Below, piece after piece: positions 26,601 to 41,600 of a stretch of 64,000 nucleotides of DNA; positions within the stretch are counted from its first letter, which is position 1; each line of letters starts with the position of its first letter. The notes beneath the pieces were generated by a model that did no database searches, was not told the origin of the DNA, and saw only the letters and a program-made list of their open reading frames with translations. The stretch is from Datnioides undecimradiatus (lineage: Eukaryota; Chordata; Actinopteri; Lobotiformes; Datnioididae). Location: NCBI GenBank assembly GCA_008933995.1, contig WARS01000011.1, forward strand, positions 13,793,516-13,857,515. The letters are read 5' to 3'. A program made the position numbers and the translations under genes.

Positions 26601-29600
26601 CATTATTTTTCTCACCAGTGAACATGAATGAACACAGTATCTGTCTTTGGTAAATCCACACTGAGTTGGCACCCTGTTCTTCTTCCACTAGTCCACTGAT
26701 GCGTGCCCAAACATCTGGGTGCTCCAGTCACAGGCCTGGCTTGGGGCCTTAGCTTCCTAAGGGGCAAATTTCTTGGCCAATTCATAGTTTGAATGGCTGT
26801 CTTCACTGGCACTGTTATGCCTTCCATCACGAATGAAAAGAAGTGAAGCAGTTGGGTCCATTAACAGTTGAGTGCAGGATGAGATTGACAGGAGGTTTGG
26901 TGTGACATCCATCATGATGTATATTTTTAACATTGCTGAAGTGAAGAGATTTGAACCCGAAGGCTAAGCTTTCAATGAACCGGTCGATGCACTTTTGGAC
27001 CCTCAGCTGTGGTCATGAGCTCTGAGAGGCGACCAAAAAATGAAATCCTGTAAATGAGATTCGATTGTGAATGGCTGTGGGACAAGTGAGGGGACTGGGT
27101 GAGGAACTTTAGTTACTGGAAGGAGATTTTTATCTGGACCACTGTTCATTTGCATTTAGGAACAAGTTGACGTGGTACAGGCCATGTGATCTGGATTCCT
27201 CTTGAAAGACTCCCTCTGGATGTATTGGAGGCACATCCATACATTGCTAAAGCAATTCCTGTACATATGCCATCTGGTTTGGGCACACCTAGAAAGAGAT
27301 ACATGATGTTGCTGCAGAGAAAGAGGTGTTGCCACCCTGACTCAGACCTCGAAGAACAGTGGTAATGATGTACTTGACTTGAACAAATGTTTAACATAAA
27401 AGTAACTTACTCTGGATAAATCAAACTAACTGTAGCAAAAGTTTAGCAGACTCCCTCTTTGTCGTCTAGGGTGGACTGTGCATGCCAGAGAGACACAGAT
27501 CAAATAAGATGAGCCAGAGACTGGATAATGTCAGGGGAGCACGGAGTGGTAGTCTATTAGTGTCATCGGCACGTCACTAACTCTGAGTGTCATCGGTCCA
27601 TGTCAGTTTCTCTCCATCGCTTGTCAAATGTGAGGAGGGAGTGGCTGCTGTCATCACACAGACACACTGAGAGCCTCCTAAAAAAAAAAAAAACAGACAG
27701 TGACTGATCAGTGCCAAAAGACCACAGTGACATCCCAAAGCACGCCTCAGCCAAACAGACTCAGCAACAAATGGTGATTTATTTAACCGTAAACAAGGTC
27801 TGTGATTTGTGCAAGTTACACACACTCTGTATTGTTGCGTCAAAGGTCTTTTATTGACTTGGAATTGCCACCATTTCATAGTAATAGCAGTTAAACAAAG
27901 CAAATTTGAAGTGAAAACAGTGTTTTCCTTGGAGGTGTGCCTGAGGGAATAGCACAGAGGTAATCAATACAGGGATGTCTGTTTTTAGACACTGAGTGCA
28001 TTTTAGACTGTTTGTGAATTAATCAATAGCAGAGAATGTCTTGAGATAGGGAGACAGGGGGCTGGGATGAGGATGGGCTACTTCCTCCACCTGAGGGCTG
28101 CTATTCATCAGGGAACTGACAGAACGCTGTGTTTAGTTTTGAAGGGGGGTTATGCAAGTGTGTGTGTGTGTGTGTAAGTGTCTGCACGCCAAAACATCAT
28201 ATCATGCTTTTTCAGCTTTCCACTAGATTTCCCTGCTCTCTGGAGAAAGTTGTATTTCAGGAAACATGGAGTCTGGAAATATCCCGGTTGCTTGGGGAAA
28301 ATCTATCACGCTCGCCTGTTCTTTGTACAGGAATGAATTTGGCAGTTGCACAACCGAGGGAGTTCCGCTCTCCTCTCTGTCTTTGTCTGACAAGTCTACA
28401 CCGCAGCCCACACCTCTGTGACGGCCCCAGGTGAATCTAAGATGTATTGGTCTTCTTGTACCAGGAAATGGCCACTGAAGGCCTGAAGCTTGCAACAAGC
28501 TGGCTAAGTCCTTCCTTTTATATATGAAACATTATTAAATACAGGTGACACTTGGAGCTGTGATTTACTGAAAGCGATCAAAAAAAGCAAAAAATGTATT
28601 TGTGCCAAAAGCAGCGTGTATAAATGTTTAATATTGTAAACAATGTCATCGTGGGATGAAGCTGATATTTATGCCTAGACTGCAGGTCACTTGAGTTATA
28701 AATAATAAGCACCAGAGGACATTCATTCACGTTCAGCCATTTTGTTCAGCAAGAAATAATTCTCGGTTAAGTGACATATAACGCTTAAAGTGACATTAAA
28801 TTTAGATGGTGGGTGAGAGAACAGGAGCCCTGTCATCTCTGAAGTGACGAATCCTGGCTGTCGCATGTGTGAACAACATTGCTAAAGAAGTCTATTTATT
28901 GATGACTGTTGTTACTGCTCTATCTGCTGGGTGAACAGGTGGGTTTGTTTGAAAGTCATTTACAAAGAGCTCCTCTTTTTAATCTCATGTCTACTAAAAC
29001 AAACTAAACATAGGTCCAAAAACAGGCATTAAGAGATACTGTTTGCTATGTATTACTCTTGCAGAATGGAAGTATGTCACGCTTGCATGTTAACTATAAA
29101 GCATGCAAGCCAATGAGCTTAGCTTAGCGTACAGCCTGGAAGCAGGGGAGAAACAGCCAGTCTTACATCTTCTTTGCTTAATACATGCAAAAAGGAAGTC
29201 AAAACTAGAAGGTTTTATGGGGATTACTTGCTGGATGGTTTCTTGAGGCTGTCAGGCAACAAGCCAAGACTCCAGGTAGTCAGCCAATTACCAGTTACAG
29301 CCCATAAACCTTATAACTTTAAACAGAGCCAGGCAAACTTAATGCTGAGCTAACTGTCTGCTGGCTCTGGCTTCACATGTATTGGATACACACTGTATGA
29401 AAGTGGTATCTCTTGGCTCTTTTCATGTTCGCTGTGGAATAAGGTGTTGCTTCATTACATTAATTGTGTATTTGTAGACGTCAGTTCATTTGTTTTCAAA
29501 ACCCTTCTGTGCTTGTCTGTTTAGCATTTGCTGTGTTAAATACAGAAGTCATTCATAACGTCAGTAATGACTCCAGAGGTCCACTTCCTGGATCCTGGTG

Positions 29601-32600
29601 GTCTTTGTACTGACACTAGCACACCTACACTGAACAGAGCCATTATTTATTTATATTATTAGTTACACCTGTGCTGTTCCTGCAACACCTGCCTTTGGAC
29701 AGAAAGGTCTGATTGTCCTCAGAATTTATTTTATGCGACTTTTCCATGAACCAGCGGGGAGACTCTTTGTTCAGTATCACGCTGTCTCCACATGGACTCT
29801 TTTCTTGCACCCACTGAGCTGTTATCCTCCTGTGCTAAATGTTGGTGTTTGGCAGAGAGTTAAATGCGTGAAACAGAGGGAGAAGAGAGAAAACCGAAAG
29901 TGCCAGATGTGAGCGAGCTTTAACAGGTTGCCCTACTGCTGCTTGGGACCAATTAGCATTTGTCATGACCGTCTTCCACCCCGCCATCGGCCTGTATGTT
30001 TTGAACACAGATTTCTTTTCACTTGCAATATGGTTCATATTTTATTAGCTTCACTAATTGTCTCCATCTACAGCCCTCCTCCGCCTGTTTCCAAGTCAAA
30101 GAATTGTTATCGGAAACAGTGGAACAGACGCTTTGCTCCCAAGCAGTTGCACTCATCTAATTATAAAACACTAGGTAAATGTTGAGCAGATGCCCTCCAC
30201 CAATACCCCCACCCCTCCCCCTCTCTGCCTTCCAATTGAGAGAGCCATTTGGTCTCATTCTAGTGTTACATTGGCTCCACATGGAGTGGTGATCCTTGCC
30301 AAGTGGCTGCCGTGGTATAAATGAACCTAATCGCTCGCCAACTCTACACACTGTCCAGCAGACAAGAACAAAAGAAGAACTTCCACTTCAGCTAAAGTGG
30401 CCGGCTGCACCCTGCTGAGGTCCCCAACATCTCAGCCCTCCTCAGCTTGTGGTGCCTAGTTTAGGAACTTGTGTCTGCAGTGAGAAGGCAAAAGTGCAAT
30501 GCTGCATTAACTTAATAATAAATAGCTTCAGCGTCCTTGCACCTTGCATTTGGCAGGCCCATGCCAAGATTAGGCATCTGTTAGTGGTGGAGGAAGGAAA
30601 ATAGACAGGGGAAGATCTCGAGATGGGGAGAAAAAATATATTTTCACCAGTTAATGTAGCAAAACCTGTGACCTGGATGTTAGCAACTAAGCGAACAAGT
30701 CACAACCTAAAAATGGTTTTCAGTGCACTGAATGGCTTTGTTGTTTTGTCGTTTGCTCTGCAACATGCAGAGTCTTGTTTATTAATATTTTCCATGCGTT
30801 GTTTTGCCACGCTGTTTCTCCTGAACACTTAGATGTCCTATGTTACATTTTTTTTTCCATTTGAGAATCTGGTTCCAGCTCATTTCTCTTCCAAAATACT
30901 CATCAAGGCTTGGCTGTCATTATTTGTCCATGTTCCAGTTGCTTCTTTTTTAAAATACCTCTTGTTGTTGCAGAAAGGATTCTAATTTTACATTCGCTTG
31001 ACCAGTTATGATCATCAGTGGCTGGACCAGGATATGTCAGGTTAGCATTATGTAACATTGTGTTGCTTTAAGTTTCTGTTGTGGCAAAGTATGAATTGTA
31101 TATCAGGCTACTAGTTGGACATCATGCCTCCTCTCCCTTCCTCCTCCTCCTCCAGTGTTCACATCTTTCTCCTGGCTTCATTACTCCTCATACCACGCAC
31201 TCTGTGCTGGGGAGGCAGAGCAGCTGTCATTTCTGTCTGGCAGGAGCGTCTCTCCTCTCCACCACAGCCACAAGTGACCTGTTCCTGCCTTCAAGCCAGG
31301 ACAGATGACAGCCCCGCTGCAGCCTCTATGGTTCAGGTGTGGGCTCTGGGTATAAGCTTCATTGGGATCCAAACCATGGCTGTGATTGCACTTTATAGCT
31401 GATTAAAATTTAATTTTGGTCTCGCAGTTGTAGGTATAAAGCCTTGTAAAACAATACTGACTTCGTGCACAGGTAGGAAGAGGCTGAGGTACACATGCAC
31501 GCAGGAACAATCACAGGCGCGTGCACACGGAGCATCCATTACACAGTCAGACTATAAATCTGCCTCGGAATTAACCAGTGAGTAGAGGCTGATTGCTGTA
31601 GCGGTCCCTTCACACTCTCAGGAACGAGAATAAATGAGCGGACGCTGGCATGAACAATCCTTTATTACGCCCATTAGCCAGAGGAGCCCGAGCCTTATGA
31701 AACAGGGGACACCAAACATGCAGCCCAGGCGTCACATACGTGGCCTACTTATGGTTCCCACGACGGTGTGAAGACCCCCCCACCCCCATCATTGCTGCCA
31801 CCACGCATGCATACCATTACCACATTACCCACTCACCCCAATCTCACATTTGTTTGCACATTCAGTGGATGCAGCACAGGCGCTTCCATACTCCTTGTAA
31901 TGTCAAAATATTTCTGAATTGCCAGCTAATAAGTGCAGCTCTGGAGTGCCTCCACCAGCTCAATATGTTCATCAACACATTTCTTTTTTTTTTTTTTTCT
32001 GCTGGAGAAACTTCAAGAGATGACAGAATCATTAATCAGGAAGTTCGCGGTGTATTGCCTGTAAATCATTCCACTCATTCCTGGGTGCAGTCTTCAAACA
32101 ACAACAGCGCCAGGTGTTCTTAATCAAGATTGGTTTGTTTGCTCGTTTTGTGCATACATTAAAATTGCCAGGTGGACTATTTTTTCATTAATGTATTCTC
32201 CATCGAGAGCAAGGTAATGTTACAGCTCATTTACTGTGCAAAGCTTCAGGTCATATACACATGTTTTGACAGGTGTTTCATTACATTCAGAATAGATCGT
32301 CTGACACTGTTTGTTGTGTTTTCTGTTAGAGGTTACGATGCAGGGACTCTTGTTGGTCTTCATTTCTTTCAACTGCAAATTCCATTTAAATGATCCCTGA
32401 CAATTCTCTGTTTGGTTATTTCTTTTTATTGCATGTCACTTGGAAGATTGCTGTCTTAAAATGTTTGAAATGTCGTCTGCCAATTAGAATTGGCCTTTAA
32501 TTGTTGAACTGAGCTGGACAAAGATTACATTTTGGCTTAAGTCCTTCCCAGGTCAAACAAAATTACACTTTGACAAAATCTTTTAGCCCAAAGATGATAT

Positions 32601-35600
32601 TTTACCGTACTCAGCCTTGCCATCGTGGTTACAAAGAAAAGCCAGGAAGGCCATGAAAGGCCAATCTAAAACGTGCTGTTTTATTAGCCACTGCACTTGG
32701 GATGGATTATCCTGTCAAAGGAACAGGGCTCATTAACAAATTTGGTCTCGAAACCTGAGAGACATAAGCCTTTCATGTGTTGAGAAAGACGTCGTTGGTC
32801 TTTTATTTCAACTTGTGAAAAATGGGAGTGGAGACAGAAGTGTTGTGTATGTTCAGTGTAATTTCATGGTCAATTTGTTCTAAACTAAACATGGCAAAGA
32901 ACCAAACAGGACAATGTAAGTGATAAAGCTTTCGCATTCTTCTTTCTGACGTAAACAGGTACAGTACTTGTCATCAAGTATACAGTAGCTCTTCTGAGCA
33001 TCATTTCTGTCTCCACTGTTTCAACTGTGTAATCAGGACACAGTGGGAAGCACTGAATTGCATCCAATTTCCTCTCACTTCCCTTTGTTTATTGACTTGG
33101 GGACCTGACAAGGAGTGAGGCTCAAGTGGGTTGAGAGGAAACCACAGACATCGACTCTCTAACCTCTCGCTGGCACTTTCACTGTGCCATGAAGAACACA
33201 ACGGGGAGCCTTGAAGTAGATTGATTACACTTGTGATCACTCTTCTAAGATAATGTCCTTCCTTTTAATCATGCATTGTGCCGCTGCTCTTTACAAGGAT
33301 AAGATTATCATCAGCAACTTCATCACTGTCTCATTGTAAATGCCGCCCTAATTGGACGGCTCTGCTTTTCATCGGAAGTTTTGATCTTATTTACTGCTCA
33401 GTGTCCTTCAGCTGAGCTGGAATCACTTTGGGATGTTTTTTGTTGGCCTGCTGTCTTCTCAGTCGGTGTGTCTTCACTTCATATTTCATTTTGGGAGTTT
33501 TACTGTGCAATTTAAATGTTAGTTCCTAGGTGAATGCAATTACTCTACAAAACTCCCCAGGACTTCTGAAACTGCTCTTTGTAAAATCAAAGAGTTGGCA
33601 ATATTTCCAGCATGTTAGCTTGATCCCCGTGGTGTTGAGCTTTGCTGAGTGCTCTGAAGTCAATAACTTCGTATTTACTCATTGGGCACCGGAGAGGCCT
33701 TATAATCCTGCGACTCCATAAAGCTGACATTTCATCAAAAAACACAAGCCATTTACCTGTCAGACGTCGCCCGGCTTTGCTTTCTCCGAAACATTTCCAG
33801 TGTTTGAATTAGGATTTGAAGATGAGTTTGGTGCAAAGACAGCTTGATTGAGCCCTCCCAGCCTCAGGCAATCATAACTAATCCTGTTCCTTTGTTCGCT
33901 TTGACATTGGCAACGTTGACCAAACCTGCTCACTGCTGGTCCAAGAGGCACCCTTGATTTTACTGGTTCACTCTCTTGTCAGGTCCTTTTGTGGTAGTTG
34001 ACATTTGTGATGGGATACTAATGGCTCTGTTCGCCTCTGGAGAAAGTGTTAAAAACAGCAGCCTCAGGCACAAGATACCTGCAGTCACATGCATTATGTG
34101 CAAAAATTAATTGCTTTGTGCAGTGACATCATTTTCTATTCCACAGCAGGTAGTCCAGAATTGAAAACCTTGTGGATGAGATTTGTTATTACTTCTGCCG
34201 TTTGTTCCTTTGCTGTTTCTTACCTTAGCTGTTTCCTCCTTTAGTCTTTCTTTGTTTCCTTTCCTTGACACCGCACCTGAACTGGCTCCCAGTTAATGGC
34301 TAACAGGCAGATCAGTGACCAGCCACAGGGGTCCAGACTGACCTTTCAAACCCTCCCAGTTTATTATTTGCACTGTCAAAGCTCCACGTGCCAGCGTCTG
34401 ACCTCCACTCTCATTCCCAAACCAGCAACCGTGCGACAGCCTCGCACACAAAGAGCCAGTTGGAGAGGGTAGGAACGGGGAAGTCAGACGAGACGCCTTT
34501 GTTATGATCACGAGTGTGTCTGGCATTATGTAAATAGTGCTTATCCAGTGTTAATTGCCTCTGCTGCTAGGATGAGCATATTAAACGTGAAGGAAACAAT
34601 TTGCCGCTCTCAAAGTCTCCCCAGGCCACCGTGAATAAGACCATCCCTGGCATTCAGAGGCATTGCTAGTGCCATCTGCTACCTGTGTCATCTCATCTGC
34701 ACTCTAAAACTTCACAGAAAATAGCAGATAATAAAGGATAAAACTGGTTCATTACACCGTGGGTCTTATTTTTCCACCTTTCTCCATTATTTGTCTCTGT
34801 AAAAAGAACATTGCACTCACCTAGTTAATTGCTCAGGCCTGAAAATGGAGTAATATTGCTAAAAATATAGGCACATGTGGTAAACCAAGGAGAAAAGTAC
34901 AGCTACTGCCAAAACTATTTTTTGTGAGCATCCACATTGTTTTCTGGCTGACTGTCAGATATGTTGGGTGCTACCGCCTTCTGTCTTACCTCAAAAACAA
35001 ATGACTTGAGGAGAAGTTTGACATTTTAGGAAGTTTTAGGAATGCTTATTTGCTATCTTGCTAAGTCTCAGAGGGCAAAACTGATACCTCTCCGAAGTCT
35101 GTAAAGCTATTTGGTTAGTTTAGCTGGTTAGCTTAGCATTTTAACTGTTATTATTGCTGCCAGAAATGATGGCAAAGACAAAAAACAAGTTGCAGGAAAC
35201 TCGTATTTGCCTCTGATATTCAAATGAGCACAGTTTCTTCCTCTGCATGTAACAGATATGGGCTAGTAAACAAAGTAAGAGAAGAGCCGTAGCCGTAGTT
35301 GTGCTTTGCATGTTCGGTTTGTATATTGTGTCTTTTTAGTGATTGAAAATACCCACACTAGGCACCCTCATTTGTCGTACCTCCTTTCTGCCTCACTCTC
35401 AGCACATTTGGAGGTGTTCCATGACAGTACCCATTTGATTTTCCTCACTCAGCATATGGATGGCACCATTACTCCTTACAACATCTTTTCACGCCAGCCA
35501 GGCTATTTTGCTGATCTGCGCAGCATGTAGCATCATCCAAAGGTAAATGATGCAAAAATCTCCAGAACCACAACACATTGCAGGGCACCTTTCAGAATAA

Positions 35601-38600
35601 AAACACGATATAGTCAGGTTTAACAAGCTGTCAGCAACATTCTGGGTGTATTTGTTGCCATTCATCAGCTAGTTTAAACTTCAGTCTTGCACACAGCGCT
35701 CTTGTCATTTGAGATGTGAAAACATCCTTACACTCTCCCTCAAAAGAAGCAGCCAATGTTAACAACTAAGCCAATTAATTACACGTAACGTGACTAAAAT
35801 AATATGTACCAGTTTGTCCACTGAATGATAACCAGCTGCTTTGGTAGGTAGTAGATGGTGGCACTGCACAATTCATTCATCAGCTTGGAGCTTTCTTAAC
35901 ATACTTTGGTTTCCAGCACTTTTGACATTGAGTGCTGTGAGAGTTCATACCAAGATCTCTTCTCCCTTTGTCCTTTTTATAACAGTTGTCCTTGCGGTGA
36001 GCGATTATGGCACAAGATTGGATAATAAACGTATGTGAAAAGGCGACCCATGAATTTTAGAGCAGATTGAAAGAGCTGATGCACTTTGAACGAGTTGCGC
36101 AATAAAGGGAGTACTCCACGCAAGATTGGTGCTCAGAGAAGAAAATTGGCAGAATTCATCAAATGTTCTGCGGGCATAAAACCCCAGCAGCAATGTGTAG
36201 GGCCTTTAATGTGAAAAATAACCCAGGGGCCTTGTGGAGTATGTTTTATGTGGTTGGAGGGGTTAAAGGAGGCCTGTACATTGGTTCATGTAGAGATGTT
36301 GAGGGGATTGTCAGATTTCCCCAGTGGCATGCTCTCTCTCTCTCTCTCTCCCCCTCAGTTTCATGTCATTGGAGCGTTGCTTGAGTCGCTGAGACAGTAG
36401 CACTGACTGTCTGAGAGTGATTTATGCAGTCATAAGGGCTGTACTGTAGCGGACCTTGGCCCGTATTTTATTCTGACACTTATTATTGAAATGAGACATT
36501 TGGGTGTAAAGAGGAACCCAAGCCGTTTTCTCACTGAGCGAGGATGAGGTAGCAGTCATGCTCACATCAAAACTCAGCATTCCCGCATTCGAAATGACCT
36601 CAGGGAGTATTTAATTCCACTTCTCAGCTGAATGTTCCCGTTCTCGCTAGTATATAGTTTTTTATTTATGAAAATGCAAAGTGAGTTTCACATATTGAAA
36701 GACGCAATATGCAACACATTGATGTTGTTGTTGTTGTTGGAGTTGCAGTGTAGCGGCTGCTGTTCAGGCGCTTGGAGCAACTGGAGAGGCTGACTGTAGC
36801 AGTCAGTCAGCAGTGAGCAGCACACCTGTCTCACTGCCCTCTGCTCTTTTGCTGCACAGACTCAGTTGGGGAAAATTAACTAACCACAGAGAAGTTATTC
36901 TTGCCCTTCATGGTCCCACAAGTAAGTTCAGTTTATTTTCTGCAGTCTGAACATGTCTGAGGATGGTATAGGGCATAAATTATTAGTACAAAAGATGCGT
37001 TGGAAACAATATCTGGTTCTTTGATTAAAAAGTGAACATTGCAGGCCTCTATACATAAACTCATAAGGAGATGGAGCATTGGGCTTTAGGACACAGACTG
37101 TGAACAGCAAGGTCCTAGACCAGTGTCTAACCAGGAACCTTTGTTGCAGAATTGCCCCCTATTTGCCCTCATTTCTAATCTTTTGTCTCACTAACAAAGA
37201 AAGAAAATACCCCCCCCTCAAAAGCTTCCAAGGAGCTTTTTAAAATAAGGAATTCTGTTGTAGTTGCAGCTTTATTTCATAAGAAACATTATATGAAATG
37301 TGCTTATTTATAGTCTTGCCAAGATTTAGGGAATAATATGGCCACTGATTAGCTCAGTTTAGCTTTAACACAGGAAAGACGGGCAAATAGCTAGTCTGAC
37401 CCCTCACCCTAAGGCTGAGAGGTCATGTTGCATTTTCTCAAAAGACAAGGAGACAGAACAGGTGTGTAATTGACAACTGTAAGCGCTACACTCCCGAGGC
37501 TGGATGACCTACATGTTACACTTTCTCCATCTGCCTGCATACACTAAACACCCCACAGGCTGCCACTCAAAACAGCAGGTGATGGCACAAAGTAGGTACA
37601 AACTGTGTGTAACACAGACAAGGCGCACTGCCTGTACAGATGTTAAGCACAACACGCAAGGTTACACGCACTGGTTAAATATGAGCCTCTGATGCTCTTT
37701 CTACTGCTGCTGAAACCCTTGTTTACTTGTCAGTGTAGCTAAAGTAGAGAGGATGACCTTGCCTCATTCAATTCAGCACTTTTCTAGTTCAACCAGGATA
37801 CGAGTGAAGACGGACACTTTCTCCTTGTGCACAGCATAAACTGTATAATATTGAAAACAACAACATTTCATTAAGATTCAAAGTGCTGCATGCAAGCCAT
37901 AAAGCAATGTATGCAGTTAATTCAAAGGCATAAAAAAGCTAATGGACTATTAGAGCCTACTGCCTCAGGCTGTCTTTTCTCCTTGCAGAACAAGTACATC
38001 AATCACTTCTATCAGTAATCCCCTGCAAGCTGCTGGCAGTGTCTGTGCCTCCTGCCACCGAAACGGCCCCTTAGCAGGAGCAGTATCAGATTTGGCTGAA
38101 GCTGACATCTTAGCAGATAAACTGGCCCCACTTTACTACCACTGTCACTACATTGTGCCCTCGGTCTTTGGAGATATTGATGGGAGGCAGCAGTCAATGA
38201 GACAAAAGCACTGACAGAGGAGACACCTGAGGAGTTGAGCTAAGCTGCTACATGTTTGCTCTCCCTTGCTTGTCCTCATACCTGGAGGATAAACGATAAG
38301 ATGGGATGAGAGAACCTTCAGGATTGCACTTTACTCGAGGCGACTTTAGTCTCATCGCTGTAAAAATGGTGACTTTTGGTGAAGTTTTCAAGTCTGTCTG
38401 TTTGTTCGTAACAGCTCAGAACAGCTTAAAGTGGCGTGTGATATTTACTGAAGCGGACACTTAACGCACTCAGCTGCGTCACAAGTACACAACTTTTGAA
38501 TGTCTTTGTCAATATGGGGCTCTGCCACACAGTAAAATGAAAGAAGAGAAAAGAGGTTTCATCCTTTCGATACACTCCACTAAGCTGGTTTACTGCATTA

Positions 38601-41600
38601 GTTGTGGGAAGGCTGTTTCTCGTCTCAGGGGCTTTGAATAAAAACACATTTCTCTCCTGGCTACAGCTGCTGCACATCCATGTGCAAACAACCAGCAGAT
38701 GCGTCTTGGTCCAGCTACTCCATCCCAGCGCCTATTCCCTTCCAACTTCACATTTACCTGATCATCTCCTGGCCCAATTGTACAGCAAATGATCTCTCAT
38801 GAATAATCACCATTGTTTTGTTCCAGGCCAATAAGATAATTCATGTTGACTCTGTGCATATGGCGCACTTGCAGAGCTGCACCGGACTCTATAAACACTA
38901 CAGCTGCTAAATAATTTGTTGCAAACAGATTTTGTTTACCAGCATGTGTTTATGAATGAATATGTATTTGCATATTTGCATGCACACTTGAGGAGGATGG
39001 TGTACGCTTGTGAAACTACAACAAAATGTGTGTGATGAAACTTTAAGAGGCCACAGCTTGTACGGAGCACAGAGGCTGTGATTGTGGGAGGAAATGGTTT
39101 TTAATTTTGACAGGATTAAAGCTACTTAGAAATTAAGCCAATTGCAAGAATTACATTCAGATTTCACTCTATAGTCATCTTCAGCATCTTTAGGCGTGCT
39201 AGCTGATGATGCACTTTGCGGAAAGTAAAGCTGTCGCAAAGCAACACAAGGGCTGCGCTGAAGGCAGCTCTTCAGTGTGAGAATATCTGGGAATATTTAG
39301 GAAGCTGCAGCCAGGCTTATAGAAACCCTTCCCATCTGTCAGATAGCACTGCAGATCCACAAAGCTAACTAAGGCGGTGTGTTTAGCTGGATAGACATCA
39401 TCCAAGGGGACAAACTGAGGATGGGAAAAGTCTCTCATGCAGGAGTTAAGGCTACTTAATATTCCTATGTTGATTGGGGATTAATTGTTCCATCTGGCTC
39501 TCATGAAAACCAGTGAAGAGAATTTAAAAAAAACAAAACACTCCCTCCTCTTTTTTCCTGACGTGTTTCCTCTTGTTTCATTATGGTCATGGAGCCTTGG
39601 AGGAGGAGGAGGAGGAGCCTGAACCGGACAGGCTGTACCAGAGGGAGAGCTGGGAAATTTGATCATTTTTCTCTGGGACTGTCATACGCCATAGGCTGCC
39701 TCATTTGTCTGCTCCAACTCCTTTGTTTCCAGCAGGCTCCCTGTTCCAGGATTAGCCTGCAGAGCGCTAGACAGGCAGGAGAATAAAACAGAGAGAGAGA
39801 GAGAGACAGTCAAAGGAACTATACAGTATAAGCTAATTATTATAGTACTCCATGTTTTTTTAATGCACTACTTAACTCTAATGTATGTACTGCAGTATTT
39901 AATACCTGCTGACTGGCCAAAAATGAGAATGAAAGCAGGTTTGGAGTGTGAGCGATGAGGGAGGCTGCACGAGTGCATTTTTATTTTTCCTCCAAATTGC
40001 CCTGCAGTTGCACAGGAGTGGTGTTGACCCAGTTTGTCTCCCGCTCAGGTGATTAATGCAACATCGCTACAAACAAAGGTCACGTCAGGAGGCTGGGGAG
40101 CAGGCCAGAGTACAACAAGAGCTAAGGGAGTTATGTATGGCTTCTGTTACGGCTGAGAAAATAAGTTGGTGGTTGTTTTTGTAGGGCATCACTCAGTCTC
40201 TAGAGACACACGTTGAAAAAAGAAAGAAAAACACTAAAACACACACGCACACACACAAACACACAAGGGTATGAACCAGGAATAAAGCGGTGAACACACT
40301 ATCATTGGATTACAACCTTTATTACGTTATAAATATATTTTTTTACTTTCTGTTATGGGGCTAGCTATGTGGAAGTCTGTTAAATTGAAAGAATAAATTA
40401 GGGGGTTCTCCATTAATTTTACACAAGATAACAGTTTTACATAACAGTTGTATAATGTCTTCTTGGCGCCTCTGGCTGAAGCTTTCTACGGTTAGAAAGT
40501 ACAACCCCTGATGAAGTTGTCGAAGATGCTGTCAAGTTGCATTACACCAAGTGTGGGATCCAGTGTTTTGGAGCTTGGAGCCTCCTCGCTCCCTCTACCT
40601 CTGACCCTCTTTTTATCCTTCTTACTGTCTCGGTTAGGCCCCCTTAAGGGGTTCCAAGATCACACAGGGGGTTCATGAAATTATTTTCTGTTTTTTTTAT
40701 TGACTTTATTTTGGTCGTCTTTATACCAGACAGTGTAACCTTTTTCTGGTGACCTAGGGTGTAAAATAACAGTTTTAGATCCTCACAATTCACAGAGATA
40801 CATGCATCCTGTGATGAAGGATGACTAGAAGAGACAGAGCAGTAATTTCAGCAACTGGACTGAAAAATAATTGGGATTTGTTTTGTTAATCAAGTCATTT
40901 TCAAGCACAAATGGTGAAAAGTACTTCTCAAATGAGAGAATTTGCGGCATCTTTGTCATATACAGCCTAGAGAGCTGAACATCTTCAGTTTTTAGAGTTT
41001 TGGTGTGGAGTGTGAGAACACTTCAGAGACCAAACAATGGCTTAATCAAAATAATAAATGGCAGATTAATCAAGAATTATCATCAGAAATTAATTAATTA
41101 CAGCTCTCGATAAAAGCCAAAGCTGTTGGGAACCCCTTGACATTGTATACTACATAACCACACATACTTCTCTGCCAAAACACATCTGTTAAAAGCACTG
41201 ATCAAGAAGCAGAGCATGCAGGCAGACATATTTAGAAGACGTCCACGCTGAGCCAAGCTTTACGGAGGATTTATGCCGTCAGGTTCTGTTGATATTTTAC
41301 TGCTGCGCAAAACATGTTGAGTCATTTCTCAAAATGCACTTTGGCAAATTCAGTGAGACGTGTAACAGAACAGGAAGAAGTGTAGAATTAGTGGTGGAAT
41401 ATCTGCGCTTGAAACCATAAGCTCTCTCTGTAGGAGTTCCCCAGTGGCTTCCGCATCTTTAATATTCATTTAGTAGCACCACATACACACAGCCAGGGTG
41501 ACTCGAAACTCTCGACTGCTCATGAATTTAGGTCATTTTGTTATAGTCTGAGCTAGACTGTGTGTTTTTATGTCTACCACTGTGTTGCATTTTAAAAAGA

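Noticed and set aside
40400-40640. Possible further fish repeat (GTTGCATTACACC...GTGTTTTGGAGC)
   Set aside because: Wording is faintly familiar, but I could not match enough of it in order to call a family.
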